Source: Struthio camelus
Lineage: Eukaryota; Chordata; Aves; Struthioniformes; Struthionidae
DNA length: 64,000 nt
Assembly: GCF_040807025.1 (NCBI RefSeq)
Contig: NC_090942.1
Location: forward strand, 80,333,987-80,397,986
Reading direction: 5' to 3'
In this document: positions 23,696 to 37,576 of the stretch, piece by piece
How positions within the stretch are numbered: position 1 is the stretch's first letter
Layout: each line of letters starts with the position of its first letter
The notes under the pieces: model-generated
The model's database searches: none
Seen by the model: only the letters and a program-made list of their open reading frames with translations
Told to the model about the DNA's origin: nothing
Made by a program: the position numbers and the translations under genes

Positions 23696-26542
23696 GAATG
23701 CTGCAGATAACCCATGTGCTCTCCATTTTCTGTTGTGTGGATGCCTTTAATATGTCTTATGGATATTTACTGTAGGATAATAGGTAATGTACAGTGGCAT
23801 AGATCAGACCTGTCCGTGAGCACCACTTCTGTGGAGCAGTGGGAAGACTTAGGAGCTTGTGACTCTATACTGCATAGACCCCTTCTTAGGTTGGTCCTGA
23901 GTCATCTCAGCAATAAACAGGGTGAAATCCCTAGCCCCATGGGAATCCTTAGTCAATGGGAATTTTATCTTACTAAAATGGATGATCTGCATACCGCAAT
24001 GGATAACCTAGGCCTGCGTTCCTTTATCTCTGACAGGACAGAAGGAAGTTAATAACTTTCTAATGGAAGTGGACTTTATTTTTTACAATTTTTTTGCTAC
24101 CCCCCCCCCCCTCTTTTTTTGAGGCTGAGCTCAGAAGGGTTATACAAACAGTGACTAGTGGGAATAAGATTTGCTTCTAGGTGGAGTATTAAATCTGAGC
24201 TTTACATCTGGAAGCATTTACTGGGTCAGACCCTACCTGGTACTGCGAGTAGACACAGGAGCACAACAGGAAACAAAGAAAATGGCACTAGTAACTCAGA
24301 TTTTTTTTTTTTTAAATGTGTCATTCCACATTTCATTCATGCAGGTAAGTATTTATGATTTCACAGAAAATTTATGATTTTCCAGATTGCAGGTTGGTCT
24401 AACAGCATTTTCCCCTGTCACGTTCACTTCAGCCATTCAGTTGTCTGATTTGTCTTTAATCTTTAGAACCAGAAAAAGATTCTTGACTGATTCCATAAAC
24501 AGTTCTCATCTTTCATGCACCATAGAAATTTTGTGATAGTTCTCTCTCTTATTTTAAAATTTGTGCTTCCAAACTACAGAGCTCGGTGCTGTTATATTAG
24601 ACTTGTGACTTAGTTTTGTAATTTCAGAGAAAAACATCTTGAAAACAAATACTGCCCCAAACTCCTACTTTAAGCTGATTTCCGAAGGAGATGAGAATTA
24701 CCCAGCTGTGTGATCCCTCTGTCTTGCATGTCCCTGTTAATAACCTCTGAACTGATTACTGAGTTTTAACCAGATTTGACAGAGAAATGACTGTCTTGAT
24801 ACTGCTTTTTTTCACCAGGCCTGCATAGCACACAGCCTAAGGCCTTGTGCAGCCTTAGAGCATCTGAGAGGTAGAACAGTCTGTTTGGTCTGCCATTTGG
24901 AATATGTATAACTGTCAGCCAGCCTGCACATGCTCTTACCGACCGATAAGTGCGATAGTACAGCTACCACATAAGCTGTCTCTTACCTAGCAAGTAGGCA
25001 AGATGAAAATAATCTGTAGTAGTGGAGAGCATTGGGATTATTAGGAGGATTTGGGGAATATTGTAGTGAGGCAAAGAGAAGCATAGACCATCGCTAATAC
25101 ACTGAAATTGTTAGAGGGCTATCCACACACTTAAGTTGGGCAAACTTTTAGTAGCAGTCTGGTGAAAAGAATTATCTGGATTAAAAAAAAAGAGGGCTTC
25201 ATTGTTACCCTCATCATGGGTGAACCCAACCCTTAGGAGACACCAAAAAATCTTTCTCATTTATATACTGACACTGATTTTCTGGTGTCCGCAAAGGGTT
25301 ATGTTCCTGCTGCAGCCTTCCTGTGCATCAGTCTGCCTGCAGACACAGGGAGAAATTGTGTCTTTAGCTCAGGTGCTGATAGAGATTTTCTTGTGCAATT
25401 CATGTTTCTCTATAGATCTGTAGCCTACAAATAGTTAAACTTTTCTGAATGTATCTTTCAAGCATAAAACGCTCTTACCTGAAATATCCCTGAGCTAAGT
25501 TCCATTCCAGATCACATCTATATAGCCAGGTTCCATAATGTTGTTAAGGGGACAGAAATTTTACTGGAAATTCTTAAATTCACACCACCTGCTAGTTACA
25601 GATTTAGTAAAAGTATTCTTGAGTAATAGTAAATAAAAAAAGTACGAACTCTGCTTTCTTAAAAATATAGGATACTCTTAACACGTGCAAAAATGCTTTT
25701 CTTTTTTATATGCCCTCCAGATATCTTGTGTGTGTTTGTTTTTGTAATCCTTTATTTTAGAAAACCTAGCAATCAATAGCAACTAGAAAAGAGGGGTTTT
25801 AATGACGGCTCACTGACTATGCTCGTCCTGATCCTGTTTGTAGTTACAAAATTAATTCCTTTCTAATCCCTGCTATTTATTTCTCTCTTCTCTCCCCAAA
25901 ATTCAGTATTTTAACCCAAAATGTTGAAATGATGGTAGCCACTTTGGGGATGAAACAGATGAACTGGGTTGATCCCTCCTTCTAAGGAGTATGGATTGTC
26001 CCTTAAAGGACAAGGTAAATCTGATGAGTCAAAAGATGCATCCTATTTGAGCCTCATCAGCCATCTTCTAACAGGCACACTGCCTCTGAGTGTCCTGCTA
26101 GTATGTCCCATTGAGGTGATTAAATTTTGTTTTACAGAGCAAGAGGTAGTGCAATTGTAATGCTGTTGTGGGGTATTGAGGCTGGAGGGAGGAAAAAAAT
26201 CAGTGAAATAACAAGGGAAAAGAGAAAATGATACAGGCTCCAGAACCACGCTAAATCTTTGCAGCAGATCCTGTGGAAAAAGATATTTTAGAAGTATCTG
26301 TTGGAAGAACTGCATTCCTTGGCCCTATTGTGGATGGATGTTTGATGGCAAGCTGAAGGAAAGGAAGGCATGCTCTTGATTTTGGCATTCAGAAAAGATT
26401 AATAATTTATGGCCTCAGCAGTGTCCTAGACCTTTCAACAGAAAAATCGTATTTCCTTATTGATGTCACCAGTACAAACCCCCTGCTTTCAATTAAAGAG
26501 GTGTAATTACTAAACAAAAACAGTTCAGCAGCAGCCAAACAC

Positions 26543-26576
26543 CTTGCTCGTTTGTACTGCTGATTCTGACACATTT
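26543..26576 (-). CDS. possible micro-exon, unidentified gene
   Basis: A strong minus-strand acceptor (GATTTTATCTTTTCAG) and a moderate donor (GCAAG|GTGTTT) bound 34 bases. With two bases completing the incoming codon the frame reads MCQNQQYKRA and leaves two bases, which fits the phases of its proposed neighbours (37453-37576 and 17856-17901). All three frames are open over so short a length, so phase fit and the acceptor are the only support. Confidence 0.25.
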
Positions 26577-29504
26577 CTGAAAAGATAAAATCTGCACTTA
26601 AAACCATCTACATCTTTCACAATATAAATGTTTGAGGCAATCCAAGAAACAAGTAATGCATAAGATCATAGGACTTTGCTTACATATAACAGTGAGTGAT
26701 TGGAATTCCAATTCTCACAGTCACAGATCTCTCTGAATACTCAGCTGTTTCTGGTTTCTTCTGTTGGGTGTAGAAAGACTATAGTAGCTTTGAAACACTA
26801 TTGGTACAAGGAGAGCTTATGTGGTGAATTTATCAGGCATATTCTTTCTGTCTTTTAGGTATAAGTAGGGACATTATATATTTCACTGGCTGTAAATTTG
26901 ATTTTCATTCTGTGCTTGACTTGCCTACTGCTGCTTCTGAACAAACTAAAAGTACCTTTTTAGAATGTGTTACACTTCATTTTTTATTTAAAAATTATCA
27001 GACAGTTTTCCTTTTGCTGCGCACTTACTGAAAGAATGTTACAGTGTTCACTGGAACGGTTGTTATGATTAGACAGCAGATTAACCATGATATAGCTGTT
27101 CTTGAGGGGGAAATTGAGGGAAGGAAAGTTGTTTGTTTATGTATTTATTTTGTGGCATCAATAAATGGTAGAAGCTTCTGTGGCGAAAGACTTAAAAATA
27201 TGGGATGAAGTGAACTGATAGAGAAAACAGTTTGCGATAGTAACAGGAGATTGCACCGCTCACTCTGGTGGAATTTTAAGTTTAGGCTCCAGATGCAGTA
27301 AGCATGAGTTGGTCTCCACTGTGAGCTTTTGTTGAAGTCTTGAGCCTTCCGTGTTTCTCAGGGTTATTGTCATTAGTAAGGTAATTACCCCAGTTTGTTA
27401 ATAATGGCTGATCTTCCGTAGATTCAATTCTAGTATCATAAATTAGATAACCAAATGAGATTTTTATTCCTGTTTTCTTTTCTAGAAGTGTACGCAAAAA
27501 ATATTCAGAGGTATGTCAGGAAATGTTTTTGAATATTCAAACTAGAAATAAGATGTGTTTCTAATAACAGCTGATATATTTTTAATAATAACGGCCCCAG
27601 GTTTGATGGATTCTCAGTCCTTAGTCAAGAATCTCTATCTGAAAGACAGGCCTTAGTTGAATCACTTCTAAACTTAATATATGAAACATTTTGCATGCAT
27701 AAATCTATAGAAAAAAATCAGACAGGATGATTACAATGATCATTTGGTCTTAAACCCTGTTAGGATTTAAAACAGTTTTTAAAATACCATTTCTTTATTT
27801 GTGGTATTCTCTTTAAACCTTTGATAGACAAATGGTACATGTGAATTAATGGATGGATACTGTAGGCAAGGATCCCTTCCAGTGAAATCTAAAATAGGAT
27901 TAAGGAGTAGGGTATTTTTAGAGGATATGGACCAAGAGATTTTTCTAGATTAGATTCCTTTCAAGCCTGGGAAAGAGCTTTCCTTTGTGTGGAAACGTGA
28001 ACGTATATTCAGGTTATCTGTGGGAGAGTCCTGTTCTGATGAGAAATTTAGTTAACTTCATACTGCTAACAAAGGTCCAGGATAAACAGATATCTTAAGT
28101 TTATGGTCAGGCCATGATTTTGGTATAGTACACAAAGGAAAAGAGGTATTGCTGCAAGTGCAGTGCAGGTGCAGTTTTATTACTGTGCAGTAGTTGAGGG
28201 TGCTTCTGTTTAGCATTTATGACTGTGGCTGTCTTTCAGCTGCTACCTTTGTTGCTTGCAAATGAACCAATACAGCAAACATCTTGTCCTGCTTTCTTGC
28301 TTGTCATTAGGTTTTGTTATCGATCAGCAGTCACTTCATTTTTCTGTCACTCCTTTAAACCTCTTCATTGTATCGGCCTTCAAAAGCAATTTATTAGAGT
28401 GATTAAAAAACCAGCTTCTTCAAAACATAGCAGCATTTATTCCTTTGTTCAGAAATACATAGAAAGCAATCTATAAAATGTTAAATAGGAGGCCTGAATT
28501 CATGGAACTTATCTATGGTGTGCTTTTTCTTTTTGAATTTCTACAAGCTCTGCGCAGCCAGTTTTTTCTGTGTAAACTGCTGTAGTTTCTCCTCTTTGGA
28601 AGGTACAGGAGATGTTACTATCCCATATTGATAGGCCTTTTTCACCTTCTCTGGCTCTGAAATTCAGCTAGTAGGATCATGTGATTATGCTTAGAGCTAA
28701 CTATAGGATTTTGAAGAATGCTGAGTAATATATACTGAAGTTATACATCTTGCTCCAAAATAACTCAACATGTTCTCCTTAAAATAAAAAGGAGTGAAGA
28801 AACAGGATGACATACCAAGATGTGGGAGTCAAAGTCAGAAAGGCTCAGGACCGGCTGTAGGCTAGGTGGCCGATCAGAGTAGTATAATGCCAATATCTGT
28901 GGTCAAGGGTGTTCAAGAACGTTAGCCTGATGGGATAGTTTTGACTGCCCAGCTTGAAGGACCAGATAACCACTGGCAGCAGGTCTGCCTGAAGATAGCC
29001 GTCGTGTGAATCCAGAGCAAGGCTGAATTACTGCTTCTGGGTCCATGGCGAGGTACCTCACTACTCTTCCTGTTTCAAAGCTTTGGAAAAGTTTTGCACG
29101 CTTCTTTTTTTAACATAGGAAGAAAATACTGAGGGTCTGTCAGTGACTGCTCTGTGCAATCTTATTTTTTATCTCTTCTTTCGCTCTCCCAAGTTATTTC
29201 ATCTTTGAATTTGAGTTGCTAACGAAGTAAATGCTTAAAATAAAACCTTGAGAGGTAATTACTGTGGAGCAAGGGCTGCGATTTATTAGTGAGTCATTAA
29301 TACATGAATTCAGCTTATTAAGAAAGGGTTACTTGAAGTAAATGGGAAAACACAACGTCTGTTGGCCCCGCTGGAGTACTTTTCCTTTAAATTATTTCTG
29401 CTGAACTCTTGATCATCTAAGGAAAAAGTCATGCTTGTGGAAGTGAAAAGGAAAATTAATTTGTTGAACTGGCTGTCTGTAGATGCAGTGGTGGAATTAG
29501 TTCA

Positions 29505-29520
29505 ACTGTCATTTGACAGT
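29505..29520. repeat. 7-bp palindrome with 2-nt centre
   Basis: ACTGTCA-TT-TGACAGT, about 110 bases left of the larger palindrome at 29628-29659. Confidence 0.85.
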
Positions 29521-29627
29521 ATCCATACTGATATTTCACACTGTAGAAACAGACTGATAAATTCAGACCCTCTTATGTACATAGATGGTGACAAAGTGAA
29601 ACAAGGGATCTTTATCTTAATCACTGT

Positions 29628-29659
29628 TTGTATGGGAGAGCTGGAGCTCTCCCATACAA
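29628..29659. repeat. 15-bp perfect palindrome with 2-nt centre
   Basis: Arms TTGTATGGGAGAGCT (29628-29642) and its exact complement (29645-29659) are separated only by GG. It would extrude as a near-perfect cruciform or fold as a hairpin. It sits near the end of an 83-codon plus-strand frame with a donor-like A|GTAAGTGG just after it, but that frame has no good acceptor. Confidence 0.9.
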
Positions 29660-32600
29660 GAAACGTTTTGTTGAAACAGTAAGTGGATACCTTCATGTGT
29701 GAAGGTTTTTTAATGGCTGGGATTTGGGGGTATTACAGCTTACAATCTTCAGTGAAATATTTGACGGTGCCTTTGGGAAGGGTGTCAGCTGTGATATTTA
29801 GCATTCTGTTTCTCTTGTACCCAAGTGGGAATATGATACTCTTATAAATCAGGTTAACTATATTGAGAGGTTTGGAATTAACTATGATGTCATAGCCTCT
29901 AAAAAGTGCTAAACTGAAACAAATCACGCACAAATCCTTATCACAAATCCTACTTAATCCCTTTTATATTGCTTGTTATAAACAGACATGTATCACCATA
30001 TACATAGATTATACATAATAAAATATTATATACATTCCCCTATAGAGAAGACTCAGTCAGCAGGAGATTGAATATGAGCTTTATCACAGACATTTCTAAT
30101 TACAACTTGGTGAATATGACATGAAGAATCAGCAAACGTTTGCTAAGTAAAAACCAAGAATTTACTTTGATGTTCATGACCACTTATATTAATTTTCTGA
30201 AGATGCTATAAAATCAGTAGTTTGTTTAGGAAAACACTGATAGAATGAAGGAATAGTTTTACTGACGTTTGACTTGGGGTGTGTATTTGGGCAAAGGTTT
30301 TTGCCTGAAGAGTTTGGGCTTACTATGAAATCTTTACTTGTTTGTTAAGTTGCTTTGCCTTTTAATTGAAAATTGGTATATAATCAGGGAGTAGAGAAAA
30401 ATAGCACGTATCTGAAGTGACCAGTGGTTACAGACAATATGTATGCGTAGTAAAAAACGATAGTTAACAGAACTGAAAACCCAGCAACCCAAAGCGTGTC
30501 ACAAGAAGAAAAAGGGTGTCACCTTTCTTTATTAGCAAAGAGCAGCTTTGGTCATTTTGGACCTGATATACCAAAGTTGCCAACGTGCCCTTTGGGGATT
30601 TTGCCTTCCATTTCCATACAAACCTACCGTAATGTCTTATCAAATCATCACTCCATTTAGGGAGATGCCTTTGCTGCTACCAAGTGTCTAATTGACCTTT
30701 CTGAGCTAACTGAGCTGTGAAGAATAGAGTTCCTCATCTCTGTGTACATACTACCTATATCCTGGAATCTTTCCGTCTGTGGTTTCAGTACTTACTCTAT
30801 AACATTTCTTAGGGAAAAAAATTACAAAATAGTTTTTATGAAATGGCTTTTTTGGGTGTGTATTTTATTTCTTTAAAATTAATAGGAACCAAATGCTGGT
30901 ATGCAGTATTCAAGAAAAACAGGAAAACAGTCCATGCAATATATGTTTTGAGGGGAGCTAACAACTGGCACGTGTTGTTCTCAGTATCTTATCAAATACG
31001 CTCAAGTTTAAAAGCAGGTATATTCTACAAAACATTGGGTTTATGTTAGGCAGTCACAAGGCTGGAATCTGCTGGAAATGATTTTCTAAATTTTAAAATG
31101 TAAATTTTTATTTGATTAAAATTGGCCAAAATAGTCATTTAATAACAGTCCTGTTACTTATGTTAATATTTGTCATGTATGTTTAATATCCCCAATACAA
31201 GTACTTTATATGTAAGATTAGTCAGCTAGTTTGAATATAATCTCACTTACCATCTCCCAAACCCTTTGGTCCTATCTTATGCTTGGTAGCGTAATTGCAT
31301 GTGACAGGTGTCTCATTTTCGACTGAAACACGTAGAGGAAGGGTATTCACAAGACCACTCAAAAATGCTAATACAGGCCCAAAGAAGTCACACTGCCGTT
31401 AGACCATCAAGTCAATCTGTCGTCTTTTTTACATTTTACACACAGGCATTGCTAAGCTAGCAGCATTAACATTTACTGTTGATTTTGAAATTGAAATTCA
31501 TTAAGAATTGATGAAACCAGTGATTTGTTTCAGTTTTTTTTAGTTAAAAGCAGATTTTTTCTCTGCAACCCTTCCAGTTTAAGATCAGACAGCAGTGTTT
31601 TGAGAGATGCTCTTTTGTATTTTTTTATGTCAGTAGCAGGTTTTCATGCCACTCTTCTCCAAGAAAGCGGAAAATCAGAATGGAATTCTGTGGCAAAATT
31701 GCTTTTTGTAGTTGCAGCCAAACGGTTTATTTGCTTCATGTTTTCTTCAGTTACAATGATGTCGATGTAACTGCTGTCTTCTCCCATCCCCCAGTATCCT
31801 GTTTTAATGATGCTGAAAATTTGCCTTTATTTTAGTACCTTTTTTTAATGATATAGCCTGTTGTAGATTGACAGAAGCCGAAAGTTGATGATTTAATGTT
31901 GCGCTGAAATAAAAAAAAAAGAAAAGATCAAGTGAAAATTGTCTCAATTTTCCTTAAAAACAAAAAACAAAAAAAAACCCCCAGCTCTCAATCTTGCATG
32001 TCAGGCAGCATCAGGGCATTTATATCTTCTTAAATCAAAATCTGGCATAGGACCTCTGTTTACCTGATGTTATTTGCTGTGTACCTTTTCTGCATCCTTT
32101 ACCGTTTCTTTTCTCCTTGTACCTTAGCAGCTGCCTCTGTATCTGTGCTTTGCATGCACCATCTCGCTGTGACTCCCTTTGTTTACTCTTTGCCTTGCTG
32201 CCTAATTGGTTCTTCCTGGTGCTCTCTGACTTTCCTCCCATCAAGATTCCCAGCACCGATATCTAGTCTGTTGTTTTCTCTCAGTCTCAGACTGTAATTA
32301 TTTTCTGTACTTCTCAGTAAGCTCCTCCAGTGTGTCAACAACTGGTCCTGTTACTAGCCCTTATTTAGCACTATAGTGCAAACAAAGGCACTGTAAAATC
32401 TCTTTGCCCTGAGTCTACTCAGACTGCCACTTTTCTCTTTGCTTTTCCTGAATGCAGAGTTCTTTTCCAGGAGTGCAAAGAAAGACTAGTATTCTTTAAC
32501 AGAACCCTTATTCAAGAGGGTTGTAGGTAAATGCAGCTTTCGTACTTGTAGGTTAAAGATGGATGTTGTTTGAAAATTACAAAAGTAACACCTGAAATAA

Positions 32601-33199
32601 ATGCATGTAATCACTTCTACAGTAAAGAAATAATTGCTAAGAGAATCCACAAAGCCTTTGGTAAAGCATGGGACTGTTACCTCCACCTTTATCTGAACTG
32701 GTATGAAACCTGCAGGACTTGCACTAGCAGAATTCTTTTTTTTTTTTTCTTTCTAATTTTAAAGAAGAGGACTTACCAACTCTTGCAGTGAGTTTTAAGT
32801 TGCATATTACATCTGGGATTATAAACCGTGACTGAGGATAGTAAATGGAGGCAGATAGGCAGGAAAATTAGGGAAACAAAAATGGCGTTGTGGTCCTGTT
32901 GAGCTTCTAGCTCACTGAGAACATGTGTCTCTTAAAAACTTGCTGAAGAGGAGGAGAGGGCTTTTAAAGGGACATCTGGCTTCAGGCAGTGAAGTGTCCC
33001 ATTATACCTTTTGTAATCAGACCAATATCTCAAAAACATGACCGAGACTTCTGTGAGGGGAAGTCTTCTCATTAAGGTGAAACATCTTTGCTGATGTCAT
33101 ATTATACTGATGAGTACACCTCATGCAATTTATACATGGACACTCAAAGCAAAGTTCTCTAAGTACCTGCATTTAATACTGTGTGCGTTTCATTGGCCA

Positions 33200-33201
<2 letters not shown>

Positions 33202-33228
<27 letters not shown>
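33202..33228. repeat. T27 homopolymer
   Basis: 27 consecutive T on the plus strand. It could be the poly(A) tail of a retrocopy inserted in minus orientation, but no recognisable body adjoins it. Confidence 0.95.
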
Positions 33229-33230
<2 letters not shown>

Positions 33231-36200
33231 CTAAACAGCTATACATCTTTTTTAAGCATGTTTGAGCAGGTTGTTATAAAACTACCTGTGTAACAATGAT
33301 TACTTTTACTGTCTTACATGCCTCTGGACGGTATGAAGATTACTTGGGAATATTGTGTTGTTAAATTATATTAAATTTACTTCAGACTCTCTAGTTTTCT
33401 CCCTTTTCTATGACTAGTAGATCTGTTCACATTCCCACTGCAGAGCAAAGGAGCTTCTATGTTTGTGTAGCGGATATCATTCTAACTCACGGCCTCTAAA
33501 ATATGAGAATCCTGTATAGCCTGCAGGTGAACTTTTAAACTGTCTGTCCTAACCACTGAAGCTTTAGCAGCCACAAAGGTTCTCCTTAGGTGCACCAGTT
33601 GGGGTAAGTGTCTGAGCTCTCAGGGACTGGAGCTGTCAGTCACTTGGAGCCTGAGGGCCCCCTTTAGCATAAGTTAAGTAATGATACTGAATTCTTCCTA
33701 TCATAGCTGCATGCATATAAAGTATATGATATTATACCTATCGAATAAAGGTGCTACAGTTCATTGCAGCTACATTTTGTTAGCTGTTCCTGAGCTTAAG
33801 TGTCTATCAGTTGGCTCATCCCATTAGGATAGCTTACCATTCATGAGCAGAGCGTGGGGGATCAGTGTCTTAAGTTTTTGCAGCAAGTAGACTTTGCTTT
33901 GATGCTGCTACATTAAGGTAAAGTAATGATAGTGAGGAGTTCATGGTTTTGTCACAAGTTTGAGGTGAAACCATGATCAAGTCATTTTAGTTTGTTGAAC
34001 CTCTCTATTTTCCTGCATGAAAAATGAAGTTGAAGACTTATTATTGGGCGTTGAGGGTTTATATGCATTGAGGGGCGTGTGTACTGTGTTTATTTCTTAA
34101 TGATTTGTGAGGCTCATTTAAAAACACACTGTAAGTGTGAAGCTTACTTATTATTCAGGAAATAGTGATACTTGTTTTGACTTTAAATACGTTCACTATT
34201 TTTAATAAAGCTGTTTTCAAAAGAGCTCATTTGCCCTCTCCCAGTTTGGTATTTTGGGTCAAAAACAGATCTGAAGTGAGCAGGTGCAGCACCATTGAAT
34301 TGATATCTGTATGTGGCTTTCTCCCTTTGAATAGCTGTCACTCATTCATTTTGGAGTGCAGTTACTATTTTTTCCCCCTTTATGGGTATGGAAGAATAGC
34401 ATTAGAACAGCACTTAATGAGTCATAATATGTAAATAGTAGTTGAAAAGCATATTGATGGCTGTATTTTGCTACTGCACAGAAAAGCCAGGGATATTATT
34501 TTAATCCCAACGTGATCACATGCCCAAACATACTGTAGGGAGCTGAGAAATTCTTCCTAAACACATAGGGCGTACATAACGAAAGAACGTTTTCATAGTT
34601 AATCGGAGGTTAATTGAGCTTCTCTCTGCCTTCTCTGTTTTGCTGCCCTTGCCTTTCTTGCTTAATGGAAACTTAAGACTTCTTACCATCCTCTTCGATT
34701 CTTTTCCAAGGTTATTACCTCCTGCTTGGTAATTATGTTCTGGCCATCTCTCTTTGGTCTTCTCCAATGTGATCCTTCCATGATGTCTGTAAGTTTAGGG
34801 ATTGTCTCAAGAGTGCTAACAAAACAGATGTACATATGTTATGGTTGTTTTCTGATCGAAGATAAATCCAGGTGTAACTGTGAAAATCTGGTCAAATTGG
34901 AATGAGAAATTGCTGCTGTAATTACTTTTGTAATTTGGATTCATTTAGATCATCGAATTATAGCTGGGTAGGCATTTCACAGTGGTCTTTCTGACTCTTG
35001 AAAAAGGTTAAGTGAACAGTCAAGGAAGCAAATGATGATACTTGATTCCTTGTCTTTGTAATTAGTGTGAAATGAAAGCAAACATGCAAGATATGAATAT
35101 TACTTTATGGTAGAAAAAAGATGTTCTCCACAGATACTAGGATGATTAATGACATGGTTCTACAGTTTTAGATTAAGGTCACATAACAGAAGTAAAGACT
35201 TGGTGCACAATGTGAATACTAGAGACTTGCAACAAAGAACGTTGAAAAAACTAGATTTCACTGACTGCAGCATCAGGTTGATAGTGGCACTTTTGAGTGA
35301 TTGGTCAACTTCTTATAACTATATCTGTACTTTCAGGACAGCTGCTTCATTTTGCTAGAGAGGGTGATGGACCCTCTCCCATATAAATGAAAGTGTTCCA
35401 CAGGACTCTCCATCAGAAGAATTGCATTACTTATTGAGGGGGGAAGGGGAAGGGAGATTTGAAATATCTTTTATATTAAAAAAAAAATTTGCACTCACTA
35501 GTTTGGTTCTGTGCATACTGCGAAACAGTGCTATTCCATGTGCTGATTTTTGTAAAGTTAATTTTCTTGTCGTTTCCATAATAGGTCTGTTGCATTTTTA
35601 GGGTCTCCTTTGCTTCGGTCTGTAGTAGGTCCTGGAATAGATGCCATATTTCCAGCTATTGTTGGGAAAAAAAACCTTCCTTCTCACTGAGTTATTTGTT
35701 GGCTTGTTGCAGCTGGTCACTGTGTGTTTTTTGTTTTTTCTTTTTTCTTTCTTCCCCTCTTGCTCCATACTTGTATGCAGTTTTACAGCATGTCTGGCAT
35801 GCAGATTTGGATCGGTGCTTTCTTTTGTCCTCAGCAGACAAGATTTTTCCGTGTGTGAATGAACACTTCTGATACTTATGGTACATGCATGTAATTTGCT
35901 GCAGCCTTCTTACATATACAATAAAGATTCCTGATTTCAAAGTTTGTCCTTAATCAAAGTCTGGCACAGCAGACTTTTTTGTTTTTCAATGATTATTAGG
36001 CCTGTTATCATGATCTTCTTGCAGTGTCTCAGTCAGAATCTTACCTGGCAGTATCCCTGAAAGCATTTTCCAAGCCTTCATTAGGAATTAATTTGGTAAC
36101 CACAGAACCTGGGAGTGCGTATGTCTGTGTATCATGTGTATTATTCCCTTAATGTTACATTAAATGATATTTGCCAGATGGCACTGTTAAAGCATTGATT

Positions 36201-37452
36201 TTACAGTATTGGTAGAACCTCGGTCCTTCACTCCGTTGCCTTGTATTGTTCCCATCCATCCAAATGGTTAATGTAATTATTTCTTCTTTCTGTCCTCTTT
36301 CCGAATAACAAAGCTTGCCACATGCAATCTTAAACCCAGACTGTCTATAATTTAGTTTTGCAGTCACATGATGGCGAAAGGGATGTGCGTTTCAGAGCTC
36401 ATTTCACAACAACTATATCAATTCAACGTGAAGGAACTTCAACGTTTTTTTTCAGGTGGGAGGGGAGACAGCATGAAATTAAAATTGCGTAAAATAGCTT
36501 CGTTTATTGTTATGTTTACATAGTAATGAACTTGATTGACCCCAAGCTTTCAGTTCATTGAAAGGGCACAGATTTTTATCATGAGTTCTTGATTTGACAG
36601 AGCACGTTTTTAGAGGGGTGCTTCGCATGAGTAGAAATACGCCATGATTATATTTTCTGATATGCTTCTATTTTTAGTTCTTAAATTACTCTGAATCTGT
36701 TTATGGCCTTCATGTTCACACTAGGAATGAAACCTGTACAGAATGTCTCAAAAAGTTCATTCATGTCTTGGACCCATCTCTAATGAAGATATCACGTTCT
36801 CCTGTAACCTAACATTTCTCTGTCTTGTGGCTCTTTGAATAGTTTGTGAATTGAATTGCTCTTCTATAAAGTTCTCTTTCCTATCAGAGGTATTTCTTTA
36901 CTATATATCTTCTTGCTGTCATGAACCGCAAGAGCCGTTGTTGTCTTGAAATAGCCGTATGTAGAGAAGCGCTGGAAGAAAATATTACCGTCCGTGTGTG
37001 ATCTTTTGTGAAGGAGAGTTGGGAATAGAATTTGATCTAGAAACACGTTATTTTTGGTTGCTTGGTTAAGATATGCCTTGATATAGAGACTAGATAGGCC
37101 TTAACAAGAGAACAGCCAGCCCTGAATTTGCCTGGGCATTTATGGATTTGCCCTTGTTTTGGACTTTTCTCATACCCTGAAGAATATCATCCCATATCAT
37201 GCAAATGCACGGTGCAGCATGACATCTACTTAATAGCAGTGTTTAGCGATTCTGCTTTTCTGTGCTCTCCCATGCCTGTCAGTCCTACAGCACTTTTGGT
37301 CAAAATTTTTGTATCAACTTTTAATGCTGCTTTAATAATTGCATACCTCTTCCAAGCAGTTCTAACCCTGGTTCTGACCAGTTCCAAATTCAGACAAACA
37401 TGTTTTTCTGAGATCAGGAATTTGGTAAAAGCAGTATAAAAAGTGGCCTTAC

Positions 37453-37576
37453 CAAGGAAATAATTTTGAGTCATGTAAGTGACTTGGGAAGGAGTAAATC
37501 CTGTTCCTAGCAGGCAGCCAGATAAATGGGTTGAAATCAAGAGATCTCTTTGAGAGCTTGAAAAAGGCATCTTCTT
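37453..37576 (-). CDS. probable coding exon, unidentified gene
   Basis: A minus-strand acceptor (CACTACCTTTCTTCAG) and a good donor (CCTTG|GTAAGG) bound 124 bases. The frame opens in phase 0, directly compatible with the exon ending at 52332. It reads KKMPFSSSQRDLLISTHLSG, then CLLGTGFTPSQVTYMTQNYF, and leaves one base of a split codon. It is open for 41 codons. Composition (Ser/Thr, Leu, aromatic) looks like a folded protein. No catalytic motif or known family is recognised. Confidence 0.5.

Larger units (their letters stand above)
17902..26542. other. long intron-like stretch
   Basis: Contains poly-A/poly-C tracts near 18299-18318, an A-run near 19316-19330, T18 (20926-20943), an 85-base homopyrimidine tract (21862-21946), a GGT repeat near 22281-22294, decamer repeats with TATA-like sequence (23624-23695), and C12 (24100-24111). 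A strong plus-strand donor (GCAG|GTAAGTAT, near 24344) has no convincing exon before it. No gene is supported. Confidence 0.5.
26577..37452. other. long intron-like stretch
   Basis: No exon is supported. Contains two palindromes near 29.5-29.66 kb, a slightly GC-richer block at about 28.83-29.08 kb without coding character, and T27 (33202-33228). Plus-strand frames here are short and lack paired splice sites. Confidence 0.5.

Noticed and set aside
23714..24377. Possible retroviral remnant (a VDTGAQ-like word near 24250)
   Set aside because: The match is one short word resembling a protease motif. No flanking gag, pol or env character and no defined LTR ends are visible.
29431..29682. 83-codon plus-strand frame ending at A|GTAAGTGG
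   Set aside because: There is no acceptor or start context, and two palindromes inside it make its codons mirror each other, which is not expected of a conserved coding exon.
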